From: a bacterium CG10_46_32
GTDB taxonomy: Bacteria; Patescibacteriota; Patescibacteriia; UBA2169
Direction of reading: 5' to 3'
Assembly (NCBI GenBank): GCA_001889965.1
Contig: MOEI01000004.1
Location: forward strand, 1 to 62,999
DNA: 62,999 nucleotides
Part shown: piece after piece, positions 41,347 to 49,720 of the stretch
Position numbering within the stretch: the stretch's first letter is position 1
How the letters are laid out: every line of letters begins with the position of its first letter
Position numbers and translations under genes: made by a program
Notes under the pieces: generated by a model
Told to the model about the DNA's origin: nothing
Seen by the model: only the letters and a program-made list of their open reading frames with translations
The model's database searches: none

Positions 41347-41610
41347 ACATGTGTGAGGAATCTACGTTAGTAGACATCATGCATTTCCTTTCCTCGTAAA
41401 TTATCCGCTGAATCAGCGGACACTCCTTATCATAGTGTTTCTCTGAATTAAATTGGGCATGGGCCGCATATACCGGCACACAAGATTGATCCTGCGTTGT
41501 GGTGGTATGCGAGCCTGAAAGTACCCTGGGTATCCTCAATCTGCGCCCACGAGCGCTGATAATTTGGATTCCCAAGAGGCAGAGTGTTGGAAACCTATGA
41601 GCAAAGAGCT
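41311..41610 (-). ncRNA. Candidate ~300-nt noncoding RNA
   Basis: An extended -10 (TGGTATACT, core at 41617-41622) and a strong terminator (41311-41346) define a transcript of about 300 nt with no convincing gene. Hairpins are present: CCGCTGAATCAGCGG (41405-41419) and CACT / AGTG just before it. A 76-codon frame ends right before the terminator but has only a TTG start and no ribosome site; an 11-codon frame near 41377 has AGGAAAGG upstream. It lacks the marks of tmRNA, RNase P or SRP RNA. Confidence 0.5.
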
Positions 41611-41724
41611 ACTATCAGTATACCAAAAAATGGAATATTTTTATATACCCCATTGCTTTGGCTAAGCTTAGGAAATTCTGCTTTGATTATCAACAGGTTG
41701 TGCACCCGTCAAACAGGCTTAGCA

Positions 41725-41844
41725 TTACCCAAGTAAGCTCGGAAGAATCAAAATAGCCAGAATAATAATGCTGACCACCAAGAGCGTATTGATTACGCCG
41801 AGGATATTATTGACTTTTCCAGCAACTGCTTTTACTTTTAACAT
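41725..41844 (-). CDS. 39-residue single-helix membrane peptide
   Basis: MLKVKAVAGKVNNILGVINT followed by a long hydrophobic helix (LLVVSIIILAILILPSLLG) and stop. The start lies 6 bases after a consensus-like promoter, so it reads as a real leaderless small gene. It resembles single-span peptides of unknown role. The space between it and the ncRNA promoter (41623-41724) holds only a small AAGCTTAG-type repeat. Confidence 0.65.
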   Translation of the reverse strand: MLKVKAVAGKVNNILGVINTLLVVSIIILAILILPSLLG

Positions 41845-41850
41845 AGAGCC

Positions 41851-41878
41851 AGTGTATCACTGGGTGAACTATCGTCAA
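41851..41878 (-). promoter_or_regulatory. Promoter of the 39-residue peptide, leaderless
   Basis: On the minus strand TTGACG (41873-41878) and TACACT (41851-41856) are 16 bases apart, with 6 bases to the ATG. Confidence 0.75.
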
Positions 41879-41891
41879 GCGACTTATCCAC

Positions 41892-42362
41892 TTATGCGTC
41901 GCGATCTTCAAAAACCATTATTTCATCAATTCGATTGTAGTCATAGAGCTCATCCTTTCCAAAAAACCGATCCAATTCTTTTTCCGCGGCTTCTAGTCCA
42001 TCAGAAGCATGAATGAGATTATTTTGAACTGAAATAGCAAAGTCACCACGGATAGTTCCAGCGTCAGCATCTGATCCTTTGGTGTCGCCCGTAAGCAAAC
42101 GTACGCTTTGAATAGCATCTTGGCCCTCAAGCGCTATAATAACCACAGGAGAAACTTTCATAAATTTCTTCAAGCTCGCAAAAAAAGGCTTATCTTTATG
42201 ATGAGCATAATGCTCATCCAGCTTCATGTCATCAAGTTTAGTCATCTTAAGTCCAACAATCTTTAAGCCTTTGTACTCAAAACGTCGGATAATGTCTCCG
42301 ATTAAGTTCCGATGCAATGCATCAGGCTTTAAAATAACAACGGTACGTTCTCGTGCGCCCAT
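41892..42362 (-). CDS. ndk: Nucleoside diphosphate kinase
   Basis: A 156-residue enzyme that moves the gamma phosphate between nucleoside triphosphates and diphosphates. RTVVILKPDALHRNLIG at the start, GDTKGSDADAGTIRGDFA and NNLIHASDG with the catalytic His are present. A slightly longer form than the ~140-residue norm, with an insertion near residue 100. Confidence 0.96.
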   Translation of the reverse strand: MGARERTVVILKPDALHRNLIGDIIRRFEYKGLKIVGLKMTKLDDMKLDEHYAHHKDKPFFASLKKFMKVSPVVIIALEGQDAIQSVRLLTGDTKGSDADAGTIRGDFAISVQNNLIHASDGLEAAEKELDRFFGKDELYDYNRIDEIMVFEDRDA

Positions 42363-42384
42363 AGGTAATTCGTTAATTAAAAAA

Positions 42385-42786
42385 TTATTGAGCTGATGGT
42401 GGAAGCAGTTTTATTTTTTCCAAAACCTGACTCGGCGTAAAATTCGCCTTTACCAGATAATCGGTCGCGCCCAGCTGTTTGCCTTTTGCGATATCCTCTT
42501 CTTGTCCGAGGTTGGTAAGCATTAAAATAGGCGTTGTTTTATACTGTGGCAATTCACGAAGTTTCTTGAGTACCGCAAACCCGTCGAGCTTTGGCATAAT
42601 GATATCAACCAAAACAATATCATAGGTCTCGGCTTGCGCTGCAACAATACCTGCTTCTCCATCCGAGGCAACGGTAATGTTCAAGCCCTCTTTCTCAAAC
42701 TTGGTCTTATACATGGTGGACAGCATTTCCTCGTCCTCAACGAGGAGTATTTTTTGTTTTGATGTGGCAGATGATGGGTCTGGCAT
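42385..42786 (-). CDS. Single-domain response regulator (CheY-like)
   Basis: A 133-residue receiver domain. LLVEDEEMLSTMY (acidic pair), YDIVLVDIIMPKLDGF (phosphorylated Asp ~60), MLTNLG (Thr) and ATDYLVKANF (Lys) are the receiver motifs. There is no output domain and no histidine kinase in the window, so its partner is unknown. Stand-alone receivers of this kind are frequent in CPR genomes. Confidence 0.93.
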   Translation of the reverse strand: MPDPSSATSKQKILLVEDEEMLSTMYKTKFEKEGLNITVASDGEAGIVAAQAETYDIVLVDIIMPKLDGFAVLKKLRELPQYKTTPILMLTNLGQEEDIAKGKQLGATDYLVKANFTPSQVLEKIKLLPPSAQ

Positions 42787-42845
42787 ATAATGGGATTATT
42801 GTACCAGAACTAGACAAAAATACAAGCTTATTCCACAGAGCGAAG

Positions 42846-43718
42846 CTACCGCAACTCTACAAACTCCCCATCGCTCCAGAGGCGGATATCTCCCATCTCA
42901 TCTGTGCGCAAGATAGGAATCGCGCGCCGTTTGAGGCGATTAATAATGCGCGGAGTTGGATGTCCATACCGGTTATTAGCGCCCACTGAAATAATTACGA
43001 CCTCAGGTGTGGTTGCGTCTAAAAACGGATCGCTCGTGGATGTGTCACTGCCATGATGCCCTGCTTCCAGTACTTCCACATCAAGAAGGCTTCCATACAC
43101 GCTCACGAGATGCTCCTCCACATCTTGCGGCGCGTCTCCAGTGATCATAAAATCAATATCCCCGTCGGAAAATTTTACCACAATAGATGCTTCGTTATTA
43201 TCTTCAATATCTTTGCCTACAAAATCTATATCCGGATACAGCACATCAAGAACCTCAGCCTTGCCCAACTCGTACGTCTGGCGCGAAGAAACATAGCGTA
43301 CTGGAACGTTTTGCCGGGAAAGCGCCTCCTGAAGCGCGGCATACACAGTGCTTGAATGAACAACCCCAGGATCTAAAAATAATGTAACATGGTAGCGCTC
43401 AAGCACAGATGGAAGCCCGCCAATATGGTCCGCGTCCGGATGCGATGCAATCACTATATCAATGGTGCGGTCAAAAAACGAAAGGTTGCGGCCTAAGCGG
43501 TCTAGTATACGGTTATCAGGACCTCCGTCGATGAGGATATTCTGCCCGTACCGCGTTTTAATGAGTGTTGCGCTCCCTTGGCCAATATCAAGAAAAATAA
43601 CCTCAGTCTCGAAGCGACGGGCATGCACTGAAACAAATAATACTGCCACAAGAACAGCCAACATTAAAGCCGCGCCGATCACGATTCCAATCAGTTGTTT
43701 AAAACGCTTAATGGTCAT
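42846..43718 (-). CDS. ComEC-type metallo-beta-lactamase domain protein
   Basis: A 290-residue protein with one N-terminal membrane helix (residues ~12-30) and an outer MBL fold: FLDIGQGSATLIKT, ASHPDADHIGGLPSVL (HxDxDH), MITGDAPQ and LEAGHHGSDTS. This equals the C-terminal nuclease-like domain of ComEC, here as a separate gene. It overlaps the channel gene by 4 bases (ATGA), so both are made together for DNA uptake. Confidence 0.9.
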   Translation of the reverse strand: MTIKRFKQLIGIVIGAALMLAVLVAVLFVSVHARRFETEVIFLDIGQGSATLIKTRYGQNILIDGGPDNRILDRLGRNLSFFDRTIDIVIASHPDADHIGGLPSVLERYHVTLFLDPGVVHSSTVYAALQEALSRQNVPVRYVSSRQTYELGKAEVLDVLYPDIDFVGKDIEDNNEASIVVKFSDGDIDFMITGDAPQDVEEHLVSVYGSLLDVEVLEAGHHGSDTSTSDPFLDATTPEVVIISVGANNRYGHPTPRIINRLKRRAIPILRTDEMGDIRLWSDGEFVELR

Positions 43719-45187
43719 ACGGATTTTGCCTTTCGATTACAAAACCACGCAAGCCACCACATAACCGCGTACAAGGCAACAAGCAGCACCCAGTGGAATT
43801 GCCCCACCTCTAACGATGCAAATGAAAATGATGATAATGTTTCAGCAACACGAATCATATACTCAAGCAAAAGCCATGCGGGCCAAGCCGCAATACTGCC
43901 AATTGATGCTGACGCCATTCCAAGCATTCCCGCAACAAACCCGCCTGCCATGGTCAAAGGTATGGCTGGCAGGATTAGGATGTTGGCAAGTGGCGCAACA
44001 ATGGAAAGCCTGCCAAACTGATACAAAATGAGCGGCGTAGTAGTAACAATAGCAGACAGCGTGGTAACTAGCGCCTCTTTTATTCCAAACAGTTCAGGCG
44101 CGCTACTTGTATATTTTTGAAAAATCGGATTGATGTACACAAGCCCAACAGTTGCGAGGAATGATAATTGAAATCCCGCATCAAACGCTAAAATTTTCGG
44201 GTTCACGATGAGCATCAAAAACGCGGTAAACACCAGCGCATTGGTTGCGCGTGAAGGCCTGCCTAATTGACGCGCGAGCAATACAAAAATACCCATAATG
44301 CCGGCGCGAACCACGGACGCAGTTGCTCCAGTCATAATAACAAAAACGATGATGCCCACACTAATCCACCAAAATGCACGCTTGCGGCCAACGCCGAGAA
44401 ACTGCAGAAATCCAATGATAACGGCGGCGATAATGGTGATATTGGAGCCGGATATGGCAATGATGTGCGTGGTGCCGGTCCGTGCGAATGCATCCAGTAA
44501 ATATTGAGGTATCCCCCTTCGTGCGCCCACCAGAAGCCCTGCCAAGAACGCGGCATGCGGCTCGCTGATAATTTTGTTGATAGAATCCATGAACTCTGTT
44601 TTTACGGTAAGGATTGCGGACATGACTGGATTACCCTTACTTGAACCAAGTTTTTTTATGGCGCCGCGCCAGCACACGCTGTAAATATCATACCGCGCGA
44701 GATATATGTCGTACGCAAAATCCTCAATCTGTTCCGGAACGGAAATTTCGCATTTGACTTCTAGCTCATCTCCGTATTGGTATTCTGGGTATAGTTCTGT
44801 TTTGACGAGAATACGGCCCATGACATCTGAGTGGCCGACTTGATGCGCACTGATAGTGAGTTTCTGGTGATCTAGGCGCACATCCGGCTCCTGCGCCACC
44901 ACGCCTTGAATAACGACAGCACTCCCGTTATAGTGCGCAATAAATCCAGGATCACTCATAGTAGGCTGTGAGAGCAGCATCCGAGCCACGCCCAAAATAA
45001 AAAAGACCCCCCAAAGAACTATTGTTCTATAGGTGCGATACGACCACATAACAACCATCAGCACTATCAAAAAGAGCAGCGCGGAATACACATACACAAA
45101 CGAAATAACAATGAATGACGCTACGCCCACACCAAACACAAACGACAACAAGCATACGAGAAATATTTTTGACTGAGAGAGTTTCAT
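43715..45187 (-). CDS. comEC: ComEC/Rec2 competence channel protein
   Basis: A 490-residue polytopic membrane protein that carries incoming single-stranded DNA across the membrane. An N-terminal OB-like DUF4131 part (residues ~80-190) is followed by the competence domain with GLLVGARRGIPQYLLDAFARTGTTHIIAISGSNI, which includes the ISGSN motif, and about ten helices. The MBL part is encoded by the next gene. The start is leaderless: TACAAT (45194-45199) ends 6 bases before the ATG. Confidence 0.92.
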   Translation of the reverse strand: MKLSQSKIFLVCLLSFVFGVGVASFIVISFVYVYSALLFLIVLMVVMWSYRTYRTIVLWGVFFILGVARMLLSQPTMSDPGFIAHYNGSAVVIQGVVAQEPDVRLDHQKLTISAHQVGHSDVMGRILVKTELYPEYQYGDELEVKCEISVPEQIEDFAYDIYLARYDIYSVCWRGAIKKLGSSKGNPVMSAILTVKTEFMDSINKIISEPHAAFLAGLLVGARRGIPQYLLDAFARTGTTHIIAISGSNITIIAAVIIGFLQFLGVGRKRAFWWISVGIIVFVIMTGATASVVRAGIMGIFVLLARQLGRPSRATNALVFTAFLMLIVNPKILAFDAGFQLSFLATVGLVYINPIFQKYTSSAPELFGIKEALVTTLSAIVTTTPLILYQFGRLSIVAPLANILILPAIPLTMAGGFVAGMLGMASASIGSIAAWPAWLLLEYMIRVAETLSSFSFASLEVGQFHWVLLVALYAVMWWLAWFCNRKAKSV

Positions 45188-45203
45188 TTATTTATTGTAC
45201 CGC

Positions 45204-45243
45204 AAAAAAACAAGGCCTTGAATCCGTACCTGGATTCAAGGCC
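45204..45243 (-). terminator. Terminator after prfB
   Basis: On the minus strand GGCCTTGAATCC (45232-45243) pairs exactly with GGATTCAAGGCC (45214-45225) and is followed by TTG and seven T. comEC starts right after it with its own promoter. Confidence 0.92.
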
Positions 45244-45280
45244 CACACCTCGATTAACATAAACAGCACACTCTATACAG

Positions 45281-46382
45281 TTATACATTGCTCGCCAGCC
45301 ATCGGACATAACTTTCAGCGAACATATCAAGTTCGCCTCTCAGTACCGCATCCACATCCGAAGTTTCTAATCCAGTTCTATGGTCTTTCGCCAGCTTGTA
45401 TGGATGCAACACATACGAACGGACCTGGCTTCCCCATTCCGCGGATTTTACTGTGCCGCGTATGGTGCGCTCTTCTTGCTCCCGATCTTCTTCTTGTTTT
45501 TTTGCAAGACGGGATTTTAAAATCTTCATTGCGGTTGCCTTGTTCTGCTGCTGGCTGCGCTCATTTTGGACGCTTACGGTGATACCGGTCGGAATATGCA
45601 CGATGCGAACCGCTGAATCGGTAGTATTTACCGATTGTCCTCCATGCCCAGAAGCGCGGAACACATCCACACGTATTTCATCATCTTGTATATCAATCTG
45701 AGCCACATCTCCTAAATCAGGAATAATATCAATCAACGCGAACGAGGTGTGGCGCGCTCCATCTGAATCAAAGGGAGAAAGACGCACCAAGCGGTGCACG
45801 CCTGCTTCGCCCTTAAGCCATCCATATGCATAATTCCCAAGCACTTCCAACGTTGCGCTCTTAATGCCAGCCTCCTGCCCTGCTTGCTGATCCACGATTT
45901 TGACAATAAATCCTTTTCGTTCACAAAACCGAATAATCATCCTAAAAAGCATCTCAGCCCAATCTTGCGCGTCTGTGCCTCCTGCTCCGGCGCTAATAGA
46001 GACGATTGCGCCGGTCGTATCAAATTTCCCCATGAAAAAAACAGATAGCTCTAATTTTTTAAACCGTGCGGAAAGCTCAGTAGCTGCTTTGGTAATTTCG
46101 GATTCATAATCAGAGTCTGGCTCGCGGGAAAGCTCTTCCGCCATATCTAAATTTGAGGCTATATCCCGCTCCAAATTTTCCCACGTTAAGATTTCATCTT
46201 TAAGCTGAGAAAGTTCTTGCGTTAAAGATTGCGCGCGCTCTCGGTTTTCCCACAGCTTAGGATCTTGTATGTCCTGCTCTCGCTGGGTAATGGTCTGTCG
46301 CTTTTTTTCGATGTCAAAGCAACCCCACAGTTTCGGCGACCTTTTCCGAAAGATCTTGTAATTGTTTAATGGTCTCGTGCAT
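45281..46382 (-). CDS. prfB: Peptide chain release factor 2, with programmed +1 frameshift
   Basis: RF2 releases peptides at UGA and UAA. The gene is in two frames: 22 codons from the ATG at 46382 to CTT (46317-46319), then TGA at 46314-46316; skipping one base (46316), translation continues with GAC from 46315 to 45281, giving 366 residues. The slip site GGGGTTGCTTTGAC has the classic CUU-UGA-C with a G-rich internal Shine-Dalgarno-like element just upstream, as in Escherichia coli prfB. The catalytic GGQ (ASGHGGQSVNTTDSA) is present and the SPF motif (RLSPFDSDGA) fixes UGA recognition. Confidence 0.96.
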
Positions 46383-46399
46383 AAGTATAATTTTTTTAT

Positions 46400-47662
46400 T
46401 TATTTTTGCTCAACAAGCTCAACACGAACCTCAATCTCTTCGTCTTTGTGGTAGACTTTGAGCGTTATAGTATCTCCGGGCCTATACTGAGCAAGCACTC
46501 TTGCCAAGCTATGGTCTTGAGTAATTTTTTCTCCATTAACTTCAAGAATAATATCATTTTCAACTAAATTACCCTTATCAGCCGGCGAACCTGGAATAAC
46601 CGCAAGATCAGCTCTAGCTTCTCCGCGCACAATGAGCGCGCCATGATCAATATCTGTAATAGCATTCGCTTTTGCGATTTCTTCTGAAAGAAGAATATAC
46701 CGAACCCCAAGAAATGGACGAACAATACGGCCATACTCCTGCACGCTCTGAATAGCATTTTTAACTTCGTTAATTGGTATTGCAAATCCGATAAGTTGGC
46801 CTTGTTGAGAAACTGCAGTATTAACACCGATAACCTTACCAAATAAATCCAAAAGCGGGCCGCCGGAATTACCTGGGTTAATTGCCGCATCCGTCTGGAT
46901 CGCGCCTTCAATAACTTCCGATGATCCACGAGCGTCCCCAGCAACAACCTTGCGGTTAATGCCAGAAATGACACCCTTAGTGACTGTGTTTGAAAACTCT
47001 CCTAAACTGTTGCCAATTGCGATTACTGTTTGGCCAATGTTAACGCTGTCTGAATCTCCCACGTCAAGCACAGGCAAATTATCCGCATCAATTTTAAGAA
47101 TAGCAACATCATTCACGGTATCACGGGCGAGCACTATTGCGGTATAATTGGTGCCGTCGTTAAGCACCACTGTGTATTCGGCATCAGTCTGGTCCACCAC
47201 ATGCCGATTAGTCACAATCATACCGTCTGCGGTGATGATAAAACCCGTGCCTCCTCCAACCTCCTGCTTTCCAGAGGAAGGCTGCTGCTGAAATCCAAAT
47301 GGAAACGAAAAAAAGAATGGATCGCCAAAAGGAGTAAGCGGGCCCGTTTGATTGTATATTTTAGAAAGATCTTGTGTGACCACAATACTTACCACAGATC
47401 CGACTGTCTGCGAAACTACGTCAATCGTTGCTGAGTCCTCCACCACAACCTGCGATTGCGTTGCGTTGTTTCCTTGGGTCTGCTGACCCTGGTTCTTCGA
47501 TGAAATGCCGAATGATGCGTTTAGGTATGGCCAAAGATTATTTCCTGCAATTCCCGAAGCAACCACGCCAAATACAGCGCCCACTAATCCCCCACTTACC
47601 GCAGAAACAATAATAACTACAAGGAAAAGGTGTTTGATTGAGGGAGGAAATGTTGAAAACAT
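46400..47662 (-). CDS. HtrA/DegP-family serine protease
   Basis: A 420-residue envelope protease. One N-terminal membrane helix (residues ~10-38), a Gln/Asn-rich linker, a trypsin-like domain with the triad His (TNRHVVD), Asp (DTVNDVAIL) and Ser (NPGNSGGPLLD), and one C-terminal PDZ domain (~320-415). A loop rich in Phe and Pro (DPFFFSFPFGF) before the domain is typical. Quality control of outer proteins is the likely role. prfB starts 17 bases after its stop. Confidence 0.94.
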   Translation of the reverse strand: MFSTFPPSIKHLFLVVIIVSAVSGGLVGAVFGVVASGIAGNNLWPYLNASFGISSKNQGQQTQGNNATQSQVVVEDSATIDVVSQTVGSVVSIVVTQDLSKIYNQTGPLTPFGDPFFFSFPFGFQQQPSSGKQEVGGGTGFIITADGMIVTNRHVVDQTDAEYTVVLNDGTNYTAIVLARDTVNDVAILKIDADNLPVLDVGDSDSVNIGQTVIAIGNSLGEFSNTVTKGVISGINRKVVAGDARGSSEVIEGAIQTDAAINPGNSGGPLLDLFGKVIGVNTAVSQQGQLIGFAIPINEVKNAIQSVQEYGRIVRPFLGVRYILLSEEIAKANAITDIDHGALIVRGEARADLAVIPGSPADKGNLVENDIILEVNGEKITQDHSLARVLAQYRPGDTITLKVYHKDEEIEVRVELVEQK

Positions 47663-47668
47663 ATACTA

Positions 47669-48001
47669 TTACTTCGAAATATTTTGGCCAAAAAGATTAT
47701 GTATGAAGCTATTGCCTTCAAGGATAGTTTGCCCGGTGCCGCCGCCTAAAAGTTCGGAATACGCTCCAACCCATTGCTTAAGGAGTGATGGCAAATAAAT
47801 AATCGCAACAATGATAGGGCCAAGAATGAGAACGATTTTAACAACATTAAAAATCTGCCCGAACAAAATATATTTCTTTGTTTTTCTGGTTTGTTCCGCA
47901 ATCTCCCGTGTGAGCTCCAAATTCTCCTGCATCAATTGCTCAAGGTTTGATACACCCAAAGAAGGTATATTATTTTTTTGGTTTACGTCGTCGTTTGGCA
48001 T
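47669..48001 (-). CDS. Small single- or double-span membrane protein
   Basis: A 110-residue protein that I do not recognise. A helical N-terminal part (NLEQLMQENLELTREIAEQTRKTKK) is likely coiled coil, followed by one long hydrophobic region (residues ~47-72, FGQIFNVVKIVLILGPIIVAIIYLP) and a Gly-rich outer tail. It overlaps the end of nrdR by 32 bases and lies 6 bases upstream of htrA, so all three are probably on one mRNA. Confidence 0.75.
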   Translation of the reverse strand: MPNDDVNQKNNIPSLGVSNLEQLMQENLELTREIAEQTRKTKKYILFGQIFNVVKIVLILGPIIVAIIYLPSLLKQWVGAYSELLGGGTGQTILEGNSFIHNLFGQNISK

Positions 48002-48482
48002 AGGTGCTTCTTTTTTTTGTGTTTTCTTTTTTATTACCCACTAATTTATTAATTTCGTCGTAGAATGTGTGCACATCCCGAAACTCACGGTACACCGACG
48101 CAAAACGTATGTAGGCAACTTTATCTAATTTTTTAAGATGGCGCATGGCAATGTCGCCGATTTGAGATGCTTTTATTTCTGTTCGATTAAGCACGTAGAT
48201 ATCTCGCTCAATACGCGCTACGAGAGTTCTTGATTCCTGTGTGGTAATAGGCCGTTTTTCTAGCGCGCGTGCGATTCCTGCCGCAAGCTTTTCCCGTGAA
48301 TACGCTTCAACCCTACCATCTCGCTTAATCACTGAAAGGTTTAAAATTTCAGTTTCCTCGCGTGTAGAAAATCGAAACCCACACTGACCGCACTCGCGGC
48401 GCCTTCTAACAGTATTATCTTGCTCAGAAAGACGAGAGTCAAGTACGCGAGTTTCCTCATGGTCACACGAAGGACATTTCAT
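47970..48482 (-). CDS. nrdR: Transcriptional repressor NrdR
   Basis: A 170-residue regulator of ribonucleotide reductase genes. The N-terminal zinc ribbon (MKCPSCDHEETRVLDSR ... CGQCGFRFSTRE) and the ATP-cone (VIKRDGRVEAYSREKL) are complete. A basic tail (KKRSTYAKRRRKPKK) extends it beyond the ~155 usual residues. No nrd gene is in the window. It follows ftsZ by 11 bases. Confidence 0.96.
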   Translation of the reverse strand: MKCPSCDHEETRVLDSRLSEQDNTVRRRRECGQCGFRFSTREETEILNLSVIKRDGRVEAYSREKLAAGIARALEKRPITTQESRTLVARIERDIYVLNRTEIKASQIGDIAMRHLKKLDKVAYIRFASVYREFRDVHTFYDEINKLVGNKKENTKKRSTYAKRRRKPKK

Positions 48483-48493
48483 AACAGAAACGT

Positions 48494-49720
48494 TTAATGC
48501 ATTTTCTTCCGAATGAACGCTGGAATCTCAAGTTCTTCTTGATCTTCTTCTTGAGTCTCTTGATCCAAAAAACTATCTCGAGAAAAACTTGATGCCGAAG
48601 AAGGCGCAGCAGTAGAAGGAGTTTCACGTTCAGTAAATACAGCACGATTCTTATCAATATCTTCTATGGTATCTACCGCGCGAACCTGTTCAGAAACAAC
48701 ACTACCTTGGCGCTCTCTTGATCTACTGGTGCCTTCGAATCCAGTTGCCACGACTGTAATTTTTACCTCATCCTTAAGATCGTCATTAATAACAGCTCCA
48801 AAAATAACTTTCGCATCATCATCCGCGGCACCGGTGATAATCTTAGCAGCTTCATTAATTTCGTACATGCCTAAGTCGCTCGAGCCCGTAATAGTAAACA
48901 AAATGCCGCGCGCGCCATCAATCGCAAGTTCCAAAAGCGGGCTATCAATCGCAGCTTTTGCTGCATCAACTGCACGATTCTCTCCAGATCCCCTTCCAAT
49001 ACCCATCAAAGCGGAGCCCGAACCACTCATAATTGCTTTTACGTCGGCAAAATCTACGTTGATAAGTCCCGGAACAGTAATAAGCTCGGAAATTCCCTGT
49101 ACGCCCTGCCGCAACACATCATCAACCACTGCAAACGCATCAAGCAGTGATGTTTTTTTATCAATTACCTGCAAAAGCCTATCATTTGGAATAGTAATAA
49201 TCGTATCAACCTTTTCAATAAGCTCTTCGAGCCCTGCCTCAGCTATTGATCGACGCTGCTGTCCTTCGAACATAAATGGCTTAGTGACAATAGCAACAGT
49301 AAGCGCCCCTAAATCGCGAGCAATATCCGCGACCACAGGTGCGGCTCCAGTACCAGTTCCGCCTCCAAGACCGCAGGTGATGAACACCATGTCCGTATCT
49401 TTGAGGATATCCTTAATTTCGTCTTGGGTTTCTTCCGCGCTTTTGCGCCCAAGATCCGGATTCATACCCGCACCTAACCCACGGGTCACCGTCTGACCGA
49501 TGTGCAACTTGGTTTGCGCCTTGTTGTAGTGCAGGGCCTGCGCATCCGTATTAATCGCCACAAACTCAACTCCCCGGATACGCTCTTCAATCATCCGGTT
49601 CACTGCCGAACTTCCTCCTCCTCCTACGCCAATCACCTTAATCTTGGCGAAGGTCTCAATGTCTGGTTTGATCTCCATATTGTTTCTTCGCTTACTTGCC
49701 GAATTTTGTTTTGCAGTCAT
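48494..49720 (-). CDS. ftsZ: Cell division protein FtsZ
   Basis: A 408-residue tubulin-like GTPase that forms the division ring. [18 protein letters not shown], the GTP loop [15 protein letters not shown] and the T7 loop region [11 protein letters not shown] are intact. The C-terminal peptide [11 protein letters not shown], which binds FtsA, follows a Ser/Glu-rich linker. The ATG directly abuts the ftsA stop; a Met 14 residues inside (MEIKPDIET) is an alternative start. Confidence 0.97.
   Translation of the reverse strand: MTAKQNSASKRRNNMEIKPDIETFAKIKVIGVGGGGSSAVNRMIEERIRGVEFVAINTDAQALHYNKAQTKLHIGQTVTRGLGAGMNPDLGRKSAEETQDEIKDILKDTDMVFITCGLGGGTGTGAAPVVADIARDLGALTVAIVTKPFMFEGQQRRSIAEAGLEELIEKVDTIITIPNDRLLQVIDKKTSLLDAFAVVDDVLRQGVQGISELITVPGLINVDFADVKAIMSGSGSALMGIGRGSGENRAVDAAKAAIDSPLLELAIDGARGILFTITGSSDLGMYEINEAAKIITGAADDDAKVIFGAVINDDLKDEVKITVVATGFEGTSRSRERQGSVVSEQVRAVDTIEDIDKNRAVFTERETPSTAAPSSASSFSRDSFLDQETQEEDQEELEIPAFIRKKMH

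Noticed and set aside
41345-41575. 76-codon frame inside the candidate RNA
   Set aside because: Only a TTG start without a ribosome site, and no recognisable composition; the stop next to the terminator is suggestive but not enough.
41311-41610. Candidate RNA as tmRNA or RNase P RNA
   Set aside because: No tRNA-like ends, no ALAA-type tag frame, and no GAGGAAAGTCC P4-type core, although GAGGAAAGGAA looks similar at first.
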